Shown here in pieces: positions 51,001-58,600 of a DNA stretch of 64,000 nucleotides. A program made the position numbers and the translations under genes. The DNA is from Psoroptes ovis (taxonomy: Eukaryota; Arthropoda; Arachnida; Sarcoptiformes; Psoroptidae), in NCBI GenBank assembly GCA_002943765.1, contig PQWQ01000006.1:1612001-1676000 (forward strand), in the 5' to 3' direction. The number at the start of each line of letters is the position of its first letter. Positions within the stretch are counted from its first letter, which is position 1. Under the pieces are notes generated by a model. That model was given only the letters and a program-made list of their open reading frames with translations. It did not search any database and was not told where the DNA came from.

Positions 51001-53901
51001 AATATTGATAATATTGACTTTATTGATCCGCAATAAAAATTTTCTCTCAGTGTTTTATGTGAAACAACAACAACAAAATAAAAATATTTCACTATCATTT
51101 TGCTATTGGCCGCCCATTGATTGGTTTTATTTTTATTTTTTTATTTTATTACAATTTTTATTATTATTATTAGATATTTCATTTGAAAGATTTTCATTTT
51201 GCAAGATTCAAAATGAAAAATTCAATTGCCCTTTTTTCCAATCATTTTCGGTGGTCCATAATAAAATAATAATAAAAATAATGAAAATAATAATAAGACC
51301 ACCGAAAATGTGTGCATTTTATACTATTATACTGTGAATGAATGAAAATTATTATTATTATGGCTATCGCGTTTTAATATTAATATAAACAGCTTGTTGT
51401 AAGTAATATACAAGGGGGAAGATAACGATAAAACTGTGGAACAAAACATAAAGAATAAAAAAATATCGAAAATGTTCCAAGTGAAAATGTTCAGACCAAT
51501 GAATAGAGCTACATGGAAAAGAAAATCAGAGTTAATGGCCATTCTTAGCATCAATTTTGTTTTTTCATTTTATTTTCTTAGTTTCAAATCACATTTACCG
51601 ATTTCATTTTCATTTCATTTCTATTTTTCGCTTTCATTATAATACCGATAAAACTTGTACACACATAGACATCGGAGAAAAACATTTTTTTCGATCAACA
51701 TTAACGCCTTTAGTTTTTTTATTTTTGGCATTTTTCTGGTATTTTTTGGCCTATGAAAATACAATTATTTTTATATTTACTAACTTTTTGAAAATAGAAA
51801 TGAAATTACGAATTGAATGATATCGAATTCCTTATATTTTTTGCCATGAAACAAAGAAATCAAAATCAAATGAAAAAATTTCAGCCAAAATGCGGGCAAT
51901 GTTGTTAACGATAAGTGTGAATCAAAATGCAGAAATTGACGAGAAAAAAAATCAGAAGAAAAAACGTAATGAATTAATTTGATTTACACAATTTCATTTC
52001 TTAAAGTTTTACCGAAATGAAATGAGCGAAAATTTTCATTGAAAAATGATTGAAAAAGCCTTTTTGGTATGAAATGATCCATTTTAACACAAGTGAAAAA
52101 AAGAGAAAAGAAATTTTCATCAAGCAAAAATGATTGAAATTTTTTGTATGGCAAAAATTAAGTAATTTTCATCGAATATTGTCATTATTTTTTCAAGCAG
52201 AATACTTTTGCTAATGAATGTATTGAATGCATCCTAATAATGAAATATTAATGGCCATTATTATTATTATTAATGATAAAAATTCAATGAAAGCTGATCA
52301 ATTTTTATTTTATTTTTTTATTTTTATTTTGCTAATTTTTCTTTTATTATTATTAATCATCGAAAATATTGAATGAATAAAAGCATTCAAAGCTTTCAAA
52401 ATTCAATCATTGCTCAAATGCATTTCCTTCGATCAGACGCATCAATCAGACTTCAATTTCATTTAAAAGGATTTTTATGGAGAATTTTTGGAGAATATAA
52501 TCTAATAATGGTTCATTGGTTAATAAATATGTATCGAAGACGGAATACAGACAGAATTTGAGCAAAATTTCTTAGTGAAAAAATTCACAAAATTTAAATA
52601 TAAATTTTGTTCTTTTGTTGTTGTGAAACAATAAAAAGTTTAGGATTCATAAAACAATAAATTCACTGAATACACTAAATTTTAGTGAACACGCATACAT
52701 GTTTGGAGGTATCAATCTAGAATTTTGTAGATTTTGAATAAAGTTACGTGAAATAACCATCATTGATGGAATAGACTTTTATTTTCTTGGAAAAAATGAA
52801 TTTCGAAATTTAATTTCAAAAATTATTTTTTCAATTTCATGCATTGGACATTCAATAAATTATTCAAAACCAACATTTTGCTGGCCAATTTTACAATTTT
52901 CAATGATTTGAATGATGTTGCAAAAATATTTTAGAAATTCAAAAATTAAAGAATTCAAAAGCAATTCACAATTCATCAATTATGAATGAAATTGTAACAA
53001 ATTCATATGATAATGATAATAAAAATGGCAAAACAAAACGCGAACCATTGTAGATAATTGATAAAAATTGGTGAAAATAGATAAAAATTGAAAATTGTGA
53101 GCCAAAATGGAAATATTCAATTCAATGAAATTGATTGAATTTTAGTGATATTTTCATTCGATATCAAAAAGTGAGAAGATAAAATGGAATGATTTTTTTC
53201 CAAATTTTTCATTTGTTGTTGTATGACTTGATGATGAATTATACATCAAACATGAATTTCAGAATTTTGTGCGAAGAGAGAAAATTGATAAAATGGAAAG
53301 TGAATGAATAAATGGATGAAAAAAATTTCATTTATAAAATTATAAATTGTATTGAATGGATTTTTCCATTCAAATTCCAAATAGTTTTCTAAATAGATTT
53401 GAAATTTGATGAAATAAAATTGATAGATTCACATTCAATCATTATTATCATTATTAGACACAGGAAAAAATGATGATAATAATAACGATATTCATTGGCG
53501 GTGGTTGGTGAATTTAAAGATCAAGTTACAATCAATATTCGACGATATAATCAATAATAAATGATAATCAATTTTCACTATCTCAAAGTGTATCTAGGCA
53601 AAGAAAAAAATGGGAATAAAAGGCAAGGAAAAATCTATTGTTTTTCAATTTTTTTGAATATATCGAAAAACAATAGAATCAATGAATAAAATGAGATAAA
53701 ACAAATGAATCCAAGTGATAAAAGGGTTATTGAATGGAAATTTTTTGAATCAATGAATAAAAAGCACAAAAACACAAACACATTCCGCACATACCTGATA
53801 TACAACGATAATGTACTTCCAAATATTTTGCTGTGCCCGGACATGGATCACCAAATATTTTACTCGATGCTTTTATTGAGCATTTATTTTGATTCGCACA
53901 T
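33043..53901 (-). CDS. Divergent latrophilin (Cirl)-like adhesion GPCR, 5' end missing
   Basis: A cell-surface adhesion receptor. Fourteen exons were read: 53795-53901, 39435-39893, 39155-39352, 38014-38390, 37323-37541, 37015-37243, 36419-36658, 35824-36313, 35537-35714, 35192-35304, 34638-35109, 34371-34534, 33371-34224 and 33043-33125. All are GT-AG with agreeing phases, about 1,393 residues. The first exon is the end of a galactose-binding (RBL) domain: FGDPCPGTAKYLEVHYRC, diagnostic of latrophilins. Then come an Asn-rich linker, the HRM domain (WPPTLAGSIAVRPCPHDSTG ... WIHLPDLSQC), a GAIN region, and a GPS (CVHW ... QWSDEHC ... THSVCRCKMAG). Seven hydrophobic helices follow, with TM3 and ECL2 cysteines (KWCH and INCW), and a His/Ser/Asn-rich tail. 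The GPS lacks the usual HL/T cleavage residues and the helices are poorly conserved. The signal peptide and first half of the RBL domain were not found in the window. An earlier alternative end of the last long exon would be at 33,264. Confidence 0.8.
40270..40288. repeat. (TG)n microsatellite
   Basis: About nine TG units read directly, followed by TATGCG. It lies in the receptor intron, about 660 bp from the first LTR element. Confidence 0.9.
40947..41303 (+). repeat. Left LTR of the non-autonomous element
   Basis: 357 bp, TGTGACG...CGTCACA. It contains a TATA-like box (AATATAAAAAGG) and AATAAA-type sites. A 103-codon minus-strand frame inside (40954-41265) recurs in the right LTR and is treated as chance. 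Confidence 0.92.
41354..43075 (+). CDS. 573-aa ORF of the LTR element, possibly Gag-like
   Basis: I do not recognise this protein. It starts MEDLLRQHEILKKVISARYE with a helical N-terminal region of about 95 residues (YGIIWLKNHILMGYIM, ending near the acidic ESNLSIEE). A long acidic Asn/Asp/Glu-rich stretch follows (about 105-320), then a strongly basic Lys-rich region (about 325-430), and a C-terminal part with a few cysteines. The frame continues 73 bases into the right LTR, where its stop lies. An acidic first half and basic nucleic-acid-binding-like second half would suit a Gag-like role, but no zinc knuckle or capsid motif is seen. A captured host sequence is another possibility. Low-complexity character makes homology hard to judge by eye. 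Confidence 0.7.
   Translation: MEDLLRQHEILKKVISARYELAKSKLLKINEHTVSQSFDLIDKYFDVNDKLREIGCEQPYGIIWLKNHILMGYIMNKEVTADDVYERGILESNLSIEEINKFIESEFSENNDKNNENDVENKNENNEKFKENNLNNNSNDIEVSNESPIENNDETDDGNISPSSTSKLLVSGECDFNVAAANIDDQQNIISNNNEINYNDGSDNIETRMQLVLDSNQQPNNDNLMNIEPTNDSNLSNDNDENLLNIEHPNALNLNNDNASKLNESIEICDQNNDEINIEINDKISTCENMVNGNDEIEQQQNPTPLLNSENNNKSKIENNGQMSNINNKKSNRNIVKRRTKINFNHKIIVKFSKINNKRIKIRQISKKKNYDKKKQINIENLEKKTIKLSKYENDKTKAIKCRNIGKRRHKNRKILKNRLIIDHQQEMKKNYWHFGMQKKNLRGLSKYCFDQHDKKFEYCKIIDNHQQQNKIFMLITYDKRRKKQRDQVKVEHGQTYGSKKQTWGEAPKIIELVLTKNWLKNSLLIPHYWKTRKKKSFGTGYNQEKRWGHVTSIRDICQDHMENLTTLVKYCK
43003..43359 (+). repeat. Right LTR of the non-autonomous element
   Basis: Direct copy of 40,947-41,303 with no difference that I could see. 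It supplies the stop codon of the internal ORF. It is followed by the TTCA target duplication. Confidence 0.92.
43360..43488. other. Short unique spacer between two retrotransposons
   Basis: About 125 bp of host sequence between the TTCA duplication of one element and the ATAC duplication of the next. It contains a perfect palindrome CTTGAATATAAATATTCAAG. Confidence 0.8.
43489..43764 (-). repeat. 3' LTR of the Gypsy element
   Basis: 276 bp. In the element's direction it starts TGAAGAGTATGAC and ends AAATCTCTACA. On the plus strand it reads TGTAGAG...CTTCA. Confidence 0.93.
43765..43776 (-). other. Polypurine tract of the Gypsy element
   Basis: On the minus strand AGGGGGGACGCA directly precedes the 3' LTR. 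This is the expected place and composition of a plus-strand primer tract. Confidence 0.7.
43775..44803 (-). CDS. Gypsy integrase
   Basis: The integrase inserts the cDNA copy into host DNA. The 342-residue frame shows the HHCC zinc-binding domain (HCINHPG ... CQECVDCQ). The catalytic core has DLVILNECKGYRYLLTMVDR, DQGTQFESKFF and ANGMVERFHRQLK for the D,D,E triad. A GPY/F-like module (RPYIGPFKVLERR) follows, and the end is basic. No chromodomain is seen. Upstream in this frame a TAA lies just before the start, so the frame must be entered by a shift from the RNase H frame about 44,803-44,815, or this copy is broken there. Confidence 0.9.
   Translation of the reverse strand: MFNAYHCINHPGYRPTRRTIQEKYYWPTMVYDIHKMCQECVDCQSSKITRHIRTPPVPIPIPGKRFQHLHIDLVILNECKGYRYLLTMVDRFSRWPEATPLRSITAEEVAAAVMHTWISRYGVPQTITTDQGTQFESKFFNAMLKMLGTKRIRTSAYHPRANGMVERFHRQLKDSLRCVLWNNEDWVDALPLVMLGIRTTYKEDLRASPAEMTFGENVPMPADLPLEQVDPSCDTSKFLEQLRSLIKKLPAQPTRVNKPILKPPKALQECEYVLVRNDAPRRPLDRPYIGPFKVLERRQHTYIIQKGSTQESVSIDRLKPSSSNIKNVRFNIPRSRGRPRAS
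44778..46436 (-). CDS. Gypsy reverse transcriptase and RNase H
   Basis: Copies element RNA into DNA and removes the RNA strand. The 552-residue frame carries LTKIDLKSAYHQIPI, the FGLCNAPNTFQRFMD motif and the active-site YLDDLL. RNase H is marked by STDASNTAIGAVVQQ, DRELLAIYKSIKYFRYLLEG and LTDHRPLTFAL. The frame differs from both the protease frame upstream (overlap 46,408-46,436) and the integrase frame downstream (overlap 44,778-44,803). The true start is within the pol polyprotein, so the first codons here are arbitrary. Confidence 0.92.
   Translation of the reverse strand: MIWYHGWPDNTAIKADTTDRVFSINIIDQSSPVALLLKKYPEIARPSLTKIDGPVKHSVEHQIITTGQPIRQRCRRLAPDKYKLAKAEFDQLLKLKIIRPSNSPWSSPLHCVTKPDGSIRPCGDYRLLNSVTKKDRYNIPNLHDFFNNVGSAKLFTKIDLKSAYHQIPIKPEDIEKTAIITPFGSFEFLFMPFGLCNAPNTFQRFMDSIFRDLDFIYPYLDDLLVISDEKQENHLKNLEIVFQRLKDNGLVINLDKCSFMKTELDFLGHHIDANGIHPMTDKVEAIKKFPIPSDRKQLLKFLGMFNFYRKFIWMAADKLKILYDLTSPKKEFLWTDDHTKAFQEVKNLLADMTMLNYPVDNAPYFLSTDASNTAIGAVVQQKINNEFRPLAFFSKSLSAAEQKYSTFDRELLAIYKSIKYFRYLLEGRKFTVLTDHRPLTFALQSTTEKSPRQARQLDFISQFTNDIQYINGDANVVADTLSRVAALDINETSWSIEELIEAQKNDAELNQLKDDKTLVPVVISNNQMVITKNGKPFIPLALRRSVQRLSLY
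46408..46836 (-). CDS. Gypsy aspartic protease region
   Basis: Processes Gag-Pol. The motif ILIDTGSDICVWPA carries the active-site DTGS, and VPIIGADFLEYFDL is the usual second conserved element. It overlaps the end of gag by about 115 bases in another frame, consistent with a -1 shift between gag and pro. It leaves its frame near 46,408-46,436, before reverse transcriptase. Confidence 0.85.
   Translation of the reverse strand: MYRQFHRQNIITCYKHRIGCIDTRNTGFGKLEPGRTSVNQIDSPRAKRLFVFDRISRTKILIDTGSDICVWPAKFMKNLPSPTSYATAVNNSKIYTYGTITKLIDLGFKRKFLYDFVIAQIDVPIIGADFLEYFDLVPRVAG
46722..47717 (-). CDS. Gypsy Gag with CHCC-type knuckle
   Basis: Structural protein that packages element RNA. The 331-residue frame starts MSSSQDPSIPTDKSPESR. 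Its middle has a capsid-like helical region (NDISGFLMSEWYEEKYEDLK ... NRFMSGIHEKIREQVNTVQ). A basic Gln/Arg-rich stretch precedes CYYHRRFGANARKCQYVNRC, a C-x2-H-x9-C-x5-C arrangement unlike the retroviral CCHC knuckle and known from the CsRn1 group. The start is the first ATG after the primer site. Confidence 0.9.
   Translation of the reverse strand: MSSSQDPSIPTDKSPESRIDDSGRGTLTNPFEPGPSTVENLTEQIAGLTLNDKDQVSVLSLKDANDQMPTFNPDNVRLFFFLVEEVFGSAKFTERNKFRLLLRRLPTSLQNDISGFLMSEWYEEKYEDLKKLVLQVMEDNAQSRLNEILDGMTMTNEKPSVFYQRLLNKAQNLNIGEDVIWNRFMSGIHEKIREQVNTVQTVVSDRKKLLQIADQFWNTCKRDVASVQSYQPYNYQSRQQQQPFRHYGQQQQSNRSRGRSPGRRSRRQPRRNQPLCYYHRRFGANARKCQYVNRCIVSSIDRTLSRAISTASVASIPETPASENSNRGEHL
47963..47975 (-). 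other. Primer-binding site resembling tRNA-Trp
   Basis: On the minus strand, a few bases after the 5' LTR, TGGTGACCCGACG is found. It resembles the complement of the 3' end of tRNA-Trp as I recall it, with one C fewer. CsRn1-type elements use this primer. Confidence 0.6.
47981..48256 (-). repeat. 5' LTR of the Gypsy element
   Basis: 276 bp, direct copy of 43,489-43,764 with no difference seen by eye. It is followed on the plus strand by the ATAC target duplication. Confidence 0.93.
50954..50985. repeat. Perfect AT-rich palindrome
   Basis: Arms of 15 bases (ATTTCATTTCATTTA and its reverse complement) around TA. Imperfect pairing continues into the flanking ATTATT/AATAAT. It lies in the receptor intron. 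Confidence 0.85.
51243..51310. repeat. Stem-loop with 14-bp perfect arms
   Basis: CATTTTCGGTGGTC at 51,243-51,256 is the exact reverse complement of 51,297-51,310. The 40-base loop is almost pure AATAAT. The arms are GC-richer than the surroundings. Confidence 0.85.
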
Positions 53902-55329
53902 CTTTATATATCGCACATTTGTAGTTTTGATGATTATTGAAATATATATTCAAAAGAAGAGATAAAAACAAAAGAAAATGAATTCATTATCATTATTTAA
54001 TTATATTTTAGGGAATATTTTCATTAAAAGAATTGGGATTGAAAAGAATGGAAATTCATTATTGATGATAAATCGAGTTTTATGGCCAAAGAAATATATA
54101 TTCAATGATATTAATACACCCAACAACAACAGCAAAAAATAAAATCATGTATAAATAATGGTAGTATTAAATTCTTTATCAATATTTTTTTCCTTTTACC
54201 ATCTGCAAATATATTAAAAAAATAAAATGAAATGATGAAGGTTATCGATCATTTTCTTAGTTTACAGAGTCGTATTTAATATTTTTTATTTTTTCATTAT
54301 TTTTTGCTTTGAAACTCATATATCGACACTAACACAAACTAGTCGCCAAGTAGTAATCATAATTCATCATCATCAATAAATAAAATATATATATTTTCAT
54401 TTATTAAATATAAATCAATATTGAAAATAAATTAAAGAAAAAAAATGACAAATTGATCAATTTCAAATGAACCATATATATTTTTTGCTGCTGCTGGTTG
54501 GCCCATTGATCCATTATTACTTTCATTATATAAAATATTTATGGAAAAATATATTGAAAATATGTTAGCATTGAATTTGTATGAAATAAAACAATGATGA
54601 ATATCTAATAGGAATGAATCACATTTGTATTATAATTATTAATCGATTTAATTATTTTATGATTCCTATTTATTTGGTTATCGTGATGTTGAAGCAAAAT
54701 GAAATCATTGAAAATTGCTTTTTTTCGTTGGTCAGAAATGAAATGTAATGAATTATTATTGGTCATTCGAAATCAAACAACAAATCAACCAAAAAAGAAA
54801 TGAAAAATAAATAATATTTTTTCATGTCTTTCGCTTCAAGAAATATTGTTATTGGAATGAAAAAATGATGATAACATTTGATCAAGAAAATGTGTGAACA
54901 AAAATGATATTAAAATATATGGGTGTTTGATGATTTAATTAAAAAAAATAATTTTTTGATATTTTTTGATTTGAAATTTGTACCAGCTGATCTCCGCTGA
55001 ATGTCAAATGTTTCATTTTTCTTATACATGTCAACGACATTTTTTTTCTAATTTTTCCTTCGATTAATGACAAGTATTCTGGACACATGCACAGACACAG
55101 ATGGACACATCGATTATATATTTGAAATCAAAACTACAGCAATATCAGATCAAGTAAAAATAAAACAAACAAATGAAATTGATTGAAATTTCAAGATTTT
55201 ATCATCAAACACATAGATTTGTAACGAGATGTTTCAATATATTTGAAAATAATATCTAAAAAAACTTGAATTGAATCAATTTAATCGAAATATTTTCGTT
55301 TGATGATCATTTTCGATTGAACGATGTTT

Positions 55330-55351
55330 ATCATCATCATCATCATCATCA
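55330..55351. repeat. (ATC)n microsatellite
   Basis: About seven ATC/CAT units read directly in the AT-rich right end. Confidence 0.85.
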
Positions 55352-55586
55352 AAATCATTATTCTTTGACAATCGTTTGAATCCAATTTTCAATATGTTGC
55401 TTGCTCATGTCAAAACAATTTTGACGAAATACAAAAATTTCAAGTAAAAATAATAACACATCTGATCTAATATAATATTATTATTATTATTATCATTAAA
55501 TGTCCGAATATTTGTTCAAAATGTTTCAATTTGGGTTTCCAAATCATCGTTTCATCAATTCAATCCAACAAACAAAATAAATAATG

Positions 55587-55660
55587 GGTTGTCCCATAAG
55601 TTCTTGCCGTTTTTCAAATGAGAAAAAACCTAAAAAACGGCAAGAACTTATGGGACAACC
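55587..55660. mobile_element. Mariner-like terminal-repeat palindrome (MITE or solo inverted repeat)
   Basis: A perfect 28-base arm beginning GGTTGTCCCATAAGTTCTTG (55,587-55,614) is repeated inverted at 55,633-55,660 around an 18-base loop. The motif resembles the terminal inverted repeat of some mariner elements, which insert at TA; TA follows the right arm. There is no transposase. It is best seen as a minimal non-autonomous element. Confidence 0.65.
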
Positions 55661-58600
55661 TAATATATGGAAATCAATAAAGTTTTTCAAGGAAACTTGT
55701 TATTATTGGATCGAATATCGATATGTTTTAAAACGATGGACTTTGAATTATCATTATTATTATTTTAAAATGATCAAGATAAATAGATAAATACAATGTT
55801 TATGATTATAAAGTTTTTTCTTTGAATTATTAGTTTCAATTGAATTAATAATCAATTGTTAGAGAAATAAAGACATTAATAAATGATGATGAAGATTTAA
55901 ATAAATGTACGGAACGAAACGAAAAAATAATAATTTGAATCGTTTGTTTACGATTGATTATTGAGTAGACCAAAAATTTTCTTTGTTTTCAAGAAAAATT
56001 TCTTTAAAAATAAAACAAAAAAATTCTATTTGATTTCATGTATTTTTTTATTTTTGTTAAAATAAGCTAAATTTGATCACGATTCACCAATCCAATTCGT
56101 TAAGCATCGAGGCTCTTTTCCATTGCTCATATTATTATCGTCGTCAATACTATTATTATAAAAATGAAAACTATTGTCATCAGAAAAAAATGAAGGAATG
56201 TTGAAAGAATAAAAACAAAACAAAAAAAATTGAAGAAAAAATCTAAGAAAAATTCCAATTCAAAAAGTTTTTCTTAAAGATTTTCGCAACATTTTCTTTC
56301 GGATAATTTCATTTGCAATCAAGATGGAATATTTCTGGACAAGCTGGTGCTCAATCCATTCGACTAAAACCAATATTATATCCCAAAATAAAAGCTACAA
56401 AGTTAGGCATAGAAAAAGCGAAACATAACATTAATTTCAAATTTCGAGGTTTTCAACACACACACACATATTTGTCGAAAAACGATGACGATGATGATGA
56501 TGATCGAAGCAAACCTAAACAAACAAACAAACAAATATTCGATGAAATGAAATTAAAAGAATATAACTGGTTTTTCATACATATTTTGACAGATCTTTGA
56601 CAACAATCTACAACAACAAGACTGAAGAAAGAAAAAATTTAATATATTAAATATGATCAAAGAAAAAATATATCAAAGATGAATTGTTCAGGGCAACAAA
56701 TGAACAAATAAACACAAGGGATAGTGTTCGAAGATGGGCAGAGAGAATAAGTCAAAATATATCACTGAAATATTTGAAAATTGGACAAAAAAATTGCATT
56801 CAAAGTTTTGATCGTTTCAAGAAAAAATATCGCGAAAAAAAATATAAGGAATTTTTCTCGATTCTTTGGATATTTGAATTGATTATTCTTATTCTTAATA
56901 TTGATAATATTAAATTGAATGATAATCGTGAGTTTATTTTATTTTCATGTCCAAGAATTTCCATTTTTTCCTTTATTGATGAATATTATTGATTTATTTC
57001 AGATGATCAAATGTGCACATAAATACATCATTTCTATGAAATGCATTGAATGTATGTGTGCTGAGAGAAAATTTAATCATTAAATATGAAGAATTTTTCG
57101 TTTTTTTCCCAGTAAAACAACATGAATATAAGAAAATGAAATGTAAAATACAAATTGAGCTGAATTTTTCCATTCAAATTCTATTTCTAGCATTTTTTAT
57201 TTACCAAATTCACTGTATTTCAATCCAAAATTATTTGTCAGAAAGTTGGTGTGAACAAACAAGCAAACAAACAAAAAACTATGAAATGAAAATTTTCTCA
57301 TTTTTTCAACGATAATTCCCATTGGGAATTATTATTTTTGTATGTGTTAATGTTATTTTTAGCAATGAATTTATAAGGCTGTATGGTGCGAGGATGGTAA
57401 ATTCAAAAAATCAAATCGATCCATCAACATTGTTTATTGTTTTTCTCGCTTGTTTTTCATTGATTATTGATTATCGCATGAATGCATTGCTTAGTGAACA
57501 TGGTGGTCATCAACATCATTATAATCATCAGAATTCACAGTCACTCATGAATAATTATTATTACTTGAGGATTGGCAGAATTTTCGCCCATTTTCTCGTT
57601 CTTCGATTCAATCAATTCATAATAAACAACAGAGAAGAAAATAATTTGAAATAATCAAATTAGTTTAACAAATTATTTTTCATACATTCAGAATATGGTG
57701 AATTGAAGGAAAATAAAGCAAACGCTATTCAATCATCAAGGAAAAACTTGGAATAAAAGTTCATTTCTTCGAACTTTATTCTTTGGTTCATTTCATTTTC
57801 AATTGATTGTTGTAAAAAACAGTGAAAATTGGCAAAAAATACAAACACAAACATTGATTTTATAGCCCAAAAAAATTGAAGCACCTTGTTTGCTTGCAAC
57901 ACAGAAAAAAAATTTCATTGAATAAATCAATGAAAATTATTATTGATTCAACAATTTTTTTTCGAAATTCAATTGTGAATTCAATGATTATCATTCATTT
58001 TTTTGTGTTGTGATTGGAGCGTGTTTGAAGCAAACACACAAACAATAATAATAATAATCGATTCAATAATTTTCGAGCAAATAATCAATAGGAAAGTAAG
58101 CAAAAACTATTGATAATGATAATATTGAAGAAAAAATCGATTGATGACAGTTTAAAAAGTTTTTTTTGTTGTATTTATTTTCAAAATATTTATTTAATAT
58201 TTTTTTGAATCCAATTTCAAAATATTATTTAAAATGAATGGTACGAGAGAAAAATAAAATAACATCAATGAATTCGAGAATTGAAATTCAGGACCAAACA
58301 AACGAACAAATAAACAAACAATGTTCAATTCAATGTTTGAACAAAACTTTTTTATCATTATCAAACAAATGAAAATAAATAAACAATGTTTTCAACGAAT
58401 TCAATTTTTGGGAGAGTAAAAATCAGAGAATTTTGAAGAAAAATTCTTTGATTCAAAAGTTTTTATTTTGCTTCAATTTTGCTTTGTTTGAAATGATTTT
58501 TTTTAAGCCAAGAGTTCAACACAAATGAATTTCAAATTCAATTCTTTCATTGATTATAATTATCAAAAATGAATAAATAAATGAACAAAGTGCAGAAATT

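Larger units (their letters stand above)
39894..53794 (-). other. 13.9-kb intron of the latrophilin-like gene
   Basis: Exon 53795-53901 ends with one base of a codon before GTATGT, and exon 39435-39893 starts with two bases after TTTCTGCAG, so the phases fit. The intron contains two LTR retrotransposons (40,947-43,359 and 43,489-48,256) and several hairpins. The rest is AT-rich. A missed or alternative exon within it cannot be excluded. Confidence 0.65.

Noticed and set aside
55584..55790. 68-codon frame starting MGCPISSCRFS
   Set aside because: Its first half is just the translated inverted repeat; the rest has no features.
56313..57654. Four open plus-strand frames of 89-110 codons close together
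   Set aside because: Considered as exons of one gene, but splice junctions and domains do not link them and the composition is that of AT-rich non-coding DNA.
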